Shown here in pieces: positions 58,794 to 64,000 of a stretch of 64,000 nt of DNA. The stretch is from Chloroflexota bacterium (GTDB lineage Bacteria; Chloroflexota; Anaerolineae; Anaerolineales; Villigracilaceae), in assembly GCA_016234495.1 (NCBI GenBank), contig JACRBI010000038.1:144242-208241 (forward strand). The letters run 5' to 3'. The position numbers and the translations under genes were made by a program. Position 1 is the first letter of the stretch; every line of letters starts with the position of its first letter. The notes below the pieces were generated by a model. It saw only the letters and a program-made list of their open reading frames with translations. It did not search any database and had not been told where the DNA came from.

Positions 58794-59122
58794 AATGGCA
58801 CTGGAGTCTGCTATTTGCGGGATTAGTTTTGTACCTCCTTGTTCTAATTCCAGGAATTCTGCCGCACTCCGTGGATGTTGCGGTAATGATTGCGTCAGGT
58901 ATCAGTCTGCTTTCCGTCGCCGTATTTGGGTTTGACACGGTCCATGTGGATAGAAACCTGGCTGTCCTGATGCTCATCTTGAATTTGATCATGCTCAGTG
59001 TGGGAATTTCACTGGCGCGACAGGGTCATGTTTATCTATTACTCCTGTTGTCTATGCCAGCCATCGGGCTTGGGATATTTGGCGCGCGAAATTTAACTGA
59101 TAAAAGAGAGAAACATGATTAA
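58790..59122 (+). CDS. Small multi-TM protein
   Basis: 4-bp overlap with the ATPase gene; hydrophobic. Confidence 0.6.
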   Translation: MKWHWSLLFAGLVLYLLVLIPGILPHSVDVAVMIASGISLLSVAVFGFDTVHVDRNLAVLMLILNLIMLSVGISLARQGHVYLLLLLSMPAIGLGIFGARNLTDKREKHD

Positions 59123-59729
59123 AAAGAATCAGTATTTCCTGTTGTTTATCATGACAGCAGTTATTGCTTTGGGAGTTCTGGTTGAAGTCGTATTCAGGAG
59201 ACCCTATTCCTTTCATGGCACGGTAATCAACCCTCCGCTGCCTGTGACCGACTTTACCCTTCAAACCGCCAATAATGAGGCGTTTCGCCTAAGTGACCAA
59301 AAGGGCAAAATCGTTTTGCTCTTTTTTGGGTACACCAGTTGTCCCGATGTTTGTCCCGTCACTCTGGCAACCTTCAAACAGGTCTATGACAACCTGGGAG
59401 AGGATTCGCAAAAGGTCCGCTTCGTCATGATTACCGCCGACCCTGACCGCGATACACCTGATAAGGTTTCGGAGTATGTAGCGCGGTTCAGCCCTGAATT
59501 CATCGGGTTGAGCGGAAACCGTTCTGCTCTCGAACCTATTTGGAAACAGCTTGGGGTATTTGTTGAAAAACAGGATTCAGGCAGTGCGGCGGGGTATCTT
59601 GTAAGTCACACTTCGAGCGTATATGTGCTTGATCCGAATGGAAGTCTGCTTATGACATTTCCCTATGGTACAACCGAAATTGATATGGCGAATGATCTGG
59701 CTCAACTTTTGAAACAATCGAAACAGTAA
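59115..59729 (+). CDS. Sco1/SenC-type copper chaperone
   Basis: FGYTSCPDVCPVTLATFKQVY; VSHTSSVYVLDPNG. Confidence 0.92.
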   Translation: MIKKNQYFLLFIMTAVIALGVLVEVVFRRPYSFHGTVINPPLPVTDFTLQTANNEAFRLSDQKGKIVLLFFGYTSCPDVCPVTLATFKQVYDNLGEDSQKVRFVMITADPDRDTPDKVSEYVARFSPEFIGLSGNRSALEPIWKQLGVFVEKQDSGSAAGYLVSHTSSVYVLDPNGSLLMTFPYGTTEIDMANDLAQLLKQSKQ

Positions 59730-59746
59730 AATCCATAGGAGATAAA

Positions 59747-60181
59747 ATGAAAATAATCAAGTTGCTTTCTATTCTGGTGGCAGCAGTCTTGGCGACTAGC
59801 GCTTGTGGCGGTTCTTCAGGCGAATTAACCATTCAAGACGCCTGGGTGCGCCCCGCACGTGCAGGAGAAAACGGCGCGGCATACTTTGTCATTACAAACG
59901 GTACAACCGCGGACGACACACTGTTGAGCATCACATCCGAGATTGCCTCAGCCACCGAAGTTCACATGAGCATGGGAGATGCCAATGGCGTTATGTCCAT
60001 GCAAATGCAGGAGTCCGTCACATTGACTGCCAGGGACAAGGTGGAATTCAAACCAGGCGGACTGCATGTGATGTTCGTCAACTTGACGCGTGATTTGAAG
60101 GTGGGTGACACAATCCCACTCGTGTTGAATTTTGAAAATGCGGGAAGCCTAACGATTGATGTACCTGTGAAAGCTCCTTAA
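59747..60181 (+). CDS. PCu(A)C-type copper chaperone lipoprotein
   Basis: VRPARAGENGAAYFVITN; EVHMSMGDANGVMSMQM; FKPGGLHVMFVNL. Confidence 0.93.
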   Translation: MKIIKLLSILVAAVLATSACGGSSGELTIQDAWVRPARAGENGAAYFVITNGTTADDTLLSITSEIASATEVHMSMGDANGVMSMQMQESVTLTARDKVEFKPGGLHVMFVNLTRDLKVGDTIPLVLNFENAGSLTIDVPVKAP

Positions 60182-60191
60182 TCAGACTATT

Positions 60192-60542
60192 ATGTATGGA
60201 ATTGCCATCAGCAGATATAATTTAAGCCAGATGACAAGTCAGCTCAATGACATGAAATTACACCAACGAATTCTCCTGGCAGCGACCTTGATCCTGTTTT
60301 TGTTTGGGTTGGCGGTACATTCCCTGCCTGCTTCCCCATGTGGATGCACATTCGTTGCGCAGGATGAAACCAGTGCTTCAAACTTGGACCTTTGTCTGGT
60401 CTGCCAGTTGCAAATTGGAATTTATACAACCTCTTGCCCGGTTTGTCCGATTCATGATGGCGCATTTCATATAAGCAACCTACTTGCCCTATATCCTCTG
60501 GAACGCGCCATTTCAATTTTGCATCCCCCCATCGCATCCTAA
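60192..60542 (+). CDS. Small Cys-containing exported or membrane protein
   Basis: PCGCTF, CLVCQ, CPVCPIHDG. Confidence 0.5.
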   Translation: MYGIAISRYNLSQMTSQLNDMKLHQRILLAATLILFLFGLAVHSLPASPCGCTFVAQDETSASNLDLCLVCQLQIGIYTTSCPVCPIHDGAFHISNLLALYPLERAISILHPPIAS

Positions 60543-60557
60543 CGCAAATGAATATCC

Positions 60558-60578
60558 CGCCAGAATCTCTGGCGTTTT
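60558..60578 (+). terminator. Hairpin terminator
   Basis: CGCCAGA-ATC-TCTGGCG-TTTT. Confidence 0.7.
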
Positions 60579-60641
60579 CCGATGTCGAGTCTTTGAGTAC
60601 ATCGGATGGTTTTGCTTCGCAATTTAATACCTGGAGATAGT

Positions 60642-61115
60642 ATGAAGAAACGAAAGACAAAAAAATCCCTGGTTCCACTCTACCTGACGATCGGTGGTGG
60701 ACTCTTGTTGATCGTTACAGCAATTCTGCTGGCGACTCAAAACGCTCCTGCCGCACCGACACCTGCCTCTGCCTCTCATGAAGAAGAGACCTACCCTGAG
60801 ATTCCGCGTGCGTCTCTTGAAGAAGCCAAAGCCGCACTGGATGCAGATAATGCTGTGATAGTGGATGTCCGTTCCGCGGAAGCTTATGCGGGCGGTCATA
60901 TTGCAGGCGCGCTCAATATCCCGCTCGCCGAACTCGAATCCCGTCTTGGTGAATTGGATAAGGCACAATGGATCATCACCTACTGTACCTGACCCAGCGA
61001 AGAATCGAGCGCCCGTGCGGCGTCCATCCTGCTTGACAATGGATTTACCAACGTTACCCCGATTCTCGGCGGCTATGAAGCCTGGATGAATGCGGGTTAT
61101 CCCGTCGAACCCTGA
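60642..61115 (+). CDS. Rhodanese-domain protein read through in-frame TGA; candidate selenoprotein (U at 60990-60992)
   Basis: AQWIITYCT-U-PSEESSARAASILLDNGFTNVTPILGGYEAWMNAGYPVEP*; TGA lies in the active-site loop and the domain completes in the same frame. Confidence 0.8.
61007..61025 (+). promoter_or_regulatory. Candidate bacterial SECIS stem-loop
   Basis: GAGCGCC-CGTGC-GGCGTCC: CGCC/GGCG, G.U, one mismatch, G-C; 21 nt from TGA to loop. Confidence 0.45.
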
Positions 61116-61138
61116 GATAAAACACAAAAGGAGCCTCA

Positions 61139-61561
61139 ATGTTTACCAAAACAAGAATGTGGCTGGCGCTACTCGGTGTCAGTCTGTTTTTGCTTGCCGC
61201 CTGCCAGGCGGAGGAACAGATCGGTATTCAAGCTGAAATGAACGGAACACCCTATCGCGTAGTGTCTGTGCAGGAATTGCAGAGTATGCTCGAAACCAAG
61301 GATTTCACAATGATCAATGTTCATACTCCGTGGGAGGGCGATATTCCGCAAACGGACTTGCGCCTGGCGTATGATCAAATTGATGGGAATCTGGGTCAAC
61401 TACCGGCTAAGAAAGACGCGAAGATCGTTGTCTACTGCCTAACTTCCGGTATGGCGAAAAAGGCCGTGGCAAGTTTACTGAGTCAAGGGTACACCAATAT
61501 CTGGATGCTCGAGGGTGGGACAACCGCTTGGGAGGAGTCCGGATTGATCATTAACAAATAA
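61139..61561 (+). CDS. Rhodanese-like lipoprotein
   Basis: Lipobox LAACQ; VVYCLTSGMAKKAVASLLSQGYTNIWMLEGGTTAW. Confidence 0.87.
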   Translation: MFTKTRMWLALLGVSLFLLAACQAEEQIGIQAEMNGTPYRVVSVQELQSMLETKDFTMINVHTPWEGDIPQTDLRLAYDQIDGNLGQLPAKKDAKIVVYCLTSGMAKKAVASLLSQGYTNIWMLEGGTTAWEESGLIINK

Positions 61562-61573
61562 GAATATAAGGAT

Positions 61574-61614
61574 AACAAAGGAAGCGGGAGATCGGATCTC
61601 CCGCTTCCTTTGTT
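61574..61614. terminator. Strong bidirectional terminator
   Basis: 19-bp perfect stem AACAAAGGAAGCGGGAGAT-CGG-ATCTCCCGCTTCCTTTGTT. Confidence 0.85.
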
Positions 61615-61639
61615 AAGGTATGTAAAAAATAATGAAGAT

Positions 61640-61790
61640 TTATTTGACCACTTCCAATTTTCCAATCATGCCAGCCTGCAGATACCACGCATGACGTACA
61701 CAATCTGATATGTACCAGACTGAGCAGGCCACTGAATGCCTCCGATTGGCCACCAGGTTGAACATTCAACTTCCTAAAGAACGTTAGCGG
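61640..61790 (-). pseudogene. Remnant of a cupredoxin C-terminus
   Basis: PIGGIQWPAQSGTYQIVYV in one minus frame and RHAWYLQAGMIGKLEVVK* in another. Confidence 0.6.
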
Positions 61791-61831
61791 AATTTGACTG
61801 AAGATAAAGCTTAAAGCGCCAAAAGTTGATA

Positions 61832-62380
61832 TCAAGGGATTAGATACATCCACAACCTTTCCCTTTTTTCAACGCTCCACCCAGTCAACTTGATCCAAGC
61901 AAGCGGAAATTCAAGATCGAATAAAAAACCGCAACTTAGGATGGAAAATTCATGAATCACAACTCTTTTGGGCAGGGATAACAATGGGTTTCCTGTTGCA
62001 AAGTTGGAAAGCTTTGCCTGCCGTCCAAATGCCAGTTTTTTTATCTCAATTGGCGAAAGGGTAGTGAAGATGATCTTATGATCTCCCGTTGTATCCGCGC
62101 AAACGATGGACTGGGTTTCCTGAAATGCTTCCAGGATTTGCAAACTGACCTCCTGACCCAGCATCCGTCCAGACACTTGACTAAGCCAATGCAGAGGATC
62201 ATGAACCTGCACAGTCTGCGCCAGGTGCTCGTGCTTGATCTTTAGATCCTGCACAGCCCAAAGAACCAACTGCTCTCGCAGACCATCAATCGCTTTCCTT
62301 TGTCTTTCATTTCCCATGCTGATCAACGCCCCAAAGAAGATCACGGCGGAGGCCACTACAATGGCAAGTATTATTTCCAT
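61832..62380 (-). CDS. Membrane-anchored protein of unknown function
   Basis: N-terminal TM MEIILAIVVASAVIFFGALI. Confidence 0.6.
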   Translation of the reverse strand: MEIILAIVVASAVIFFGALISMGNERQRKAIDGLREQLVLWAVQDLKIKHEHLAQTVQVHDPLHWLSQVSGRMLGQEVSLQILEAFQETQSIVCADTTGDHKIIFTTLSPIEIKKLAFGRQAKLSNFATGNPLLSLPKRVVIHEFSILSCGFLFDLEFPLAWIKLTGWSVEKRERLWMYLIP

Positions 62381-62405
62381 TTTTTATATATCCTTTTCTG
62401 TCTTC

Positions 62406-64000
62406 CTAATTTTGTTTGTTATCGAACGAATCATCTTTTGCCTCAGCAGACATTACCCTGAACGTCTCACCTAAACGGCCCAATGCCTTGGGACGGGGAT
62501 CCACCACACTGGCAGATGCAACCACCAGGAACAAGCCCAGCAATCCAAGGACTTGCCAGAGTGGAAAAGAGGAACGAGAAGGCTCTGGAGTTTTTTCAGG
62601 AATCGGCGTTACAAATACCGGTGTTGCCGACGGCAATATTTGTGTTGGGATTGGTGTTGCTGAAGGTGTCAGGGTGCTGGTTGCGGTTGGGGATGGAGTT
62701 AGGGTAACGGTCGAGGTCGCCATCGCTGGGATTATGATCCTGCCACTATCCCGTCCACACAACCCGTTGACATCACATGCCTCTGCCAGAACCGGGTATT
62801 CCCCAACTGGCGCCAACGTTCCATCGCCAAAGCGTCGATCCCATTTCACGATATAGGAATTCTTGCCGGGATCAAAGTCCAACACCAACTCCTTCCAACG
62901 CTTTTGCGGATCACGGATGGTTACCTGGATGCTGGCAATCGGAAAATGATTGGGGGACACCTTCAATATTCCGGTCTCCCATATCCACCACCGTTCCGTA
63001 ATAGACACAGCAGGCGGGGCATTGTCCACGGTCAACTTAACTGAAACAACATTGCCAACATTGCCGGCGCGATCCATGCCGCGCATTTGGATGGTGTATT
63101 CTCCATTCGGCACTTCACCGGAAGGCCAATTGTAAGACCAGCCATCTCCTGTGTTCATCGAGACTGCCTGCCAGGTATTCCCTCCATCAACCGAGATGTC
63201 ACCACCCTCTGGACCGGATGTGTCGTCCAGTAAATTTCCGTCGAAGCGTACATCACCCTGCACAACCTCACCATTAGAATGGGATGTGATTTGAGCGACC
63301 GGAGGAACCGTGTCTATGCGGATTACCTTGGATACCGTCACTTCATTTCCAGCCACATCCCTGGCATATATCAGGACAGCATGTGACCCATCTGTGAAGT
63401 GCATGGGTGGAGTGACCCAACTTGCTCCACCATCAGCGCTTGCCAGCAGGGATGAAAGTCCAGAGATCACGTCTGTTGCCGTAGCAGACAGGTCCACTTC
63501 CGAGATGTGCCAGCCATTCCTGCCATCAACAGGCGGAAGGCTGACTTCAAGATCAGGTGGCGTCCCATCCCGCTGCCATGTGGATAAACCACTGGCGGTC
63601 CGCCCACTGGTGGATGTCACAGTGTAGTTGGCTGTACCAGTTCCCTCCGGTAAAGGCAAGTCACAGGAATCTCCACATGTAAACGGTACTCCGTTCAAAT
63701 CACCGGCGATGGTCACATCAAACCCCTGCGGATCACTGGCAGAGAGTTCCAGAGTCTCATTCCCTCGGCACCAACCGGCATCGCCCCACAGATCGCAAAC
63801 CACAACTCCTGTAATTTGCGGTGGCAGCGGGGTCGGTGTGGGCGACGGGGTATTGGTATAGGTCGCCGTGGGCGTATACGTCATGGTCGGCGTGAAGGTC
63901 AACGTCGGCGTCAGACTGGGTGTAAAGGTTGCTGTCGGCGTGCGAGTTATGGTCGGTGTGAACGTGGGTGTCCGCGACGGGGTGGGTGTGGCAGTGGACG
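62406..64000 (-). CDS. Exported Ig-like/Thr-Pro-rich surface protein with C-terminal TM; N-terminus outside window
   Basis: TPT repeats; DGTPPDLEVSLP...DSGRIIIP; FPLWQVLGLLGLFLVVASASV; frame open to the window edge. Confidence 0.8.
   Translation of the reverse strand, partial: STATPTPSRTPTFTPTITRTPTATFTPSLTPTLTFTPTMTYTPTATYTNTPSPTPTPLPPQITGVVVCDLWGDAGWCRGNETLELSASDPQGFDVTIAGDLNGVPFTCGDSCDLPLPEGTGTANYTVTSTSGRTASGLSTWQRDGTPPDLEVSLPPVDGRNGWHISEVDLSATATDVISGLSSLLASADGGASWVTPPMHFTDGSHAVLIYARDVAGNEVTVSKVIRIDTVPPVAQITSHSNGEVVQGDVRFDGNLLDDTSGPEGGDISVDGGNTWQAVSMNTGDGWSYNWPSGEVPNGEYTIQMRGMDRAGNVGNVVSVKLTVDNAPPAVSITERWWIWETGILKVSPNHFPIASIQVTIRDPQKRWKELVLDFDPGKNSYIVKWDRRFGDGTLAPVGEYPVLAEACDVNGLCGRDSGRIIIPAMATSTVTLTPSPTATSTLTPSATPIPTQILPSATPVFVTPIPEKTPEPSRSSFPLWQVLGLLGLFLVVASASVVDPRPKALGRLGETFRVMSAEAKDDSFDNKQN
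63830..64000. repeat. Thr/Pro-coding low-complexity repeat
   Basis: Repeated GTCGGCGTG/GGTGTGGG units encoding TPT on the minus strand. Confidence 0.7.

Noticed and set aside
63830-64000. Short tandem repeats as a CRISPR array
   Set aside because: They encode a Thr/Pro-rich linker in an open frame; no spacer/repeat structure.
1-64000. Integrative element or phage
   Set aside because: No transposase, integrase, att-like direct repeats, tRNA or phage gene was recognised; mobility cannot be supported from this window.

Overview
The window is a dense metal (mainly copper, plus Zn/Cd/Fe) homeostasis and redox locus. Chloroflexota (Anaerolineae-like) is a guess from gene style only. It encodes five P1B-type metal ATPases, seven YHS modules (one fused to an ABC ATPase), two FTR1 permeases, two polyferredoxin (NapH/FtrD-like) membrane proteins, CuA and cupredoxin proteins, a multicopper oxidase, PCuAC and Sco chaperones, three Tat-type L,D-transpeptidases, two two-component systems, and CsoR- and ArsR-type sensors. 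No rRNA, tRNA, CRISPR or transposase was recognised. Main non-routine observations: (1) A recurrent promoter architecture, ATARGC-N6-GCYTAT palindrome (18 bp) - N18 - GCGCT-like 5-mer - N22 - TANNNT, at about 14 sites on both strands with almost invariant spacing. It points to an undescribed regulon covering most operons here. (2) Two genes with in-frame TGA codons at Cys-like positions (DUF1573-like 'EGC-U-PPQ' and rhodanese 'YCT-U-PSE'), each followed by a stem-loop at bacterial SECIS distance: candidate selenoproteins that the ORF track truncates. (3) An ABC transporter whose ATPase carries a C-terminal YHS domain and whose first permease is split at an A AAA AAG slippery heptamer. (4) A duplicated small Cys-rich family (CxCPxHGTxxCxCQM). 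(5) A CuA/polyferredoxin/CuA-cytochrome c/FTR1 module. (6) Several gene remnants. All calls come from reading the sequence; no database search was run.
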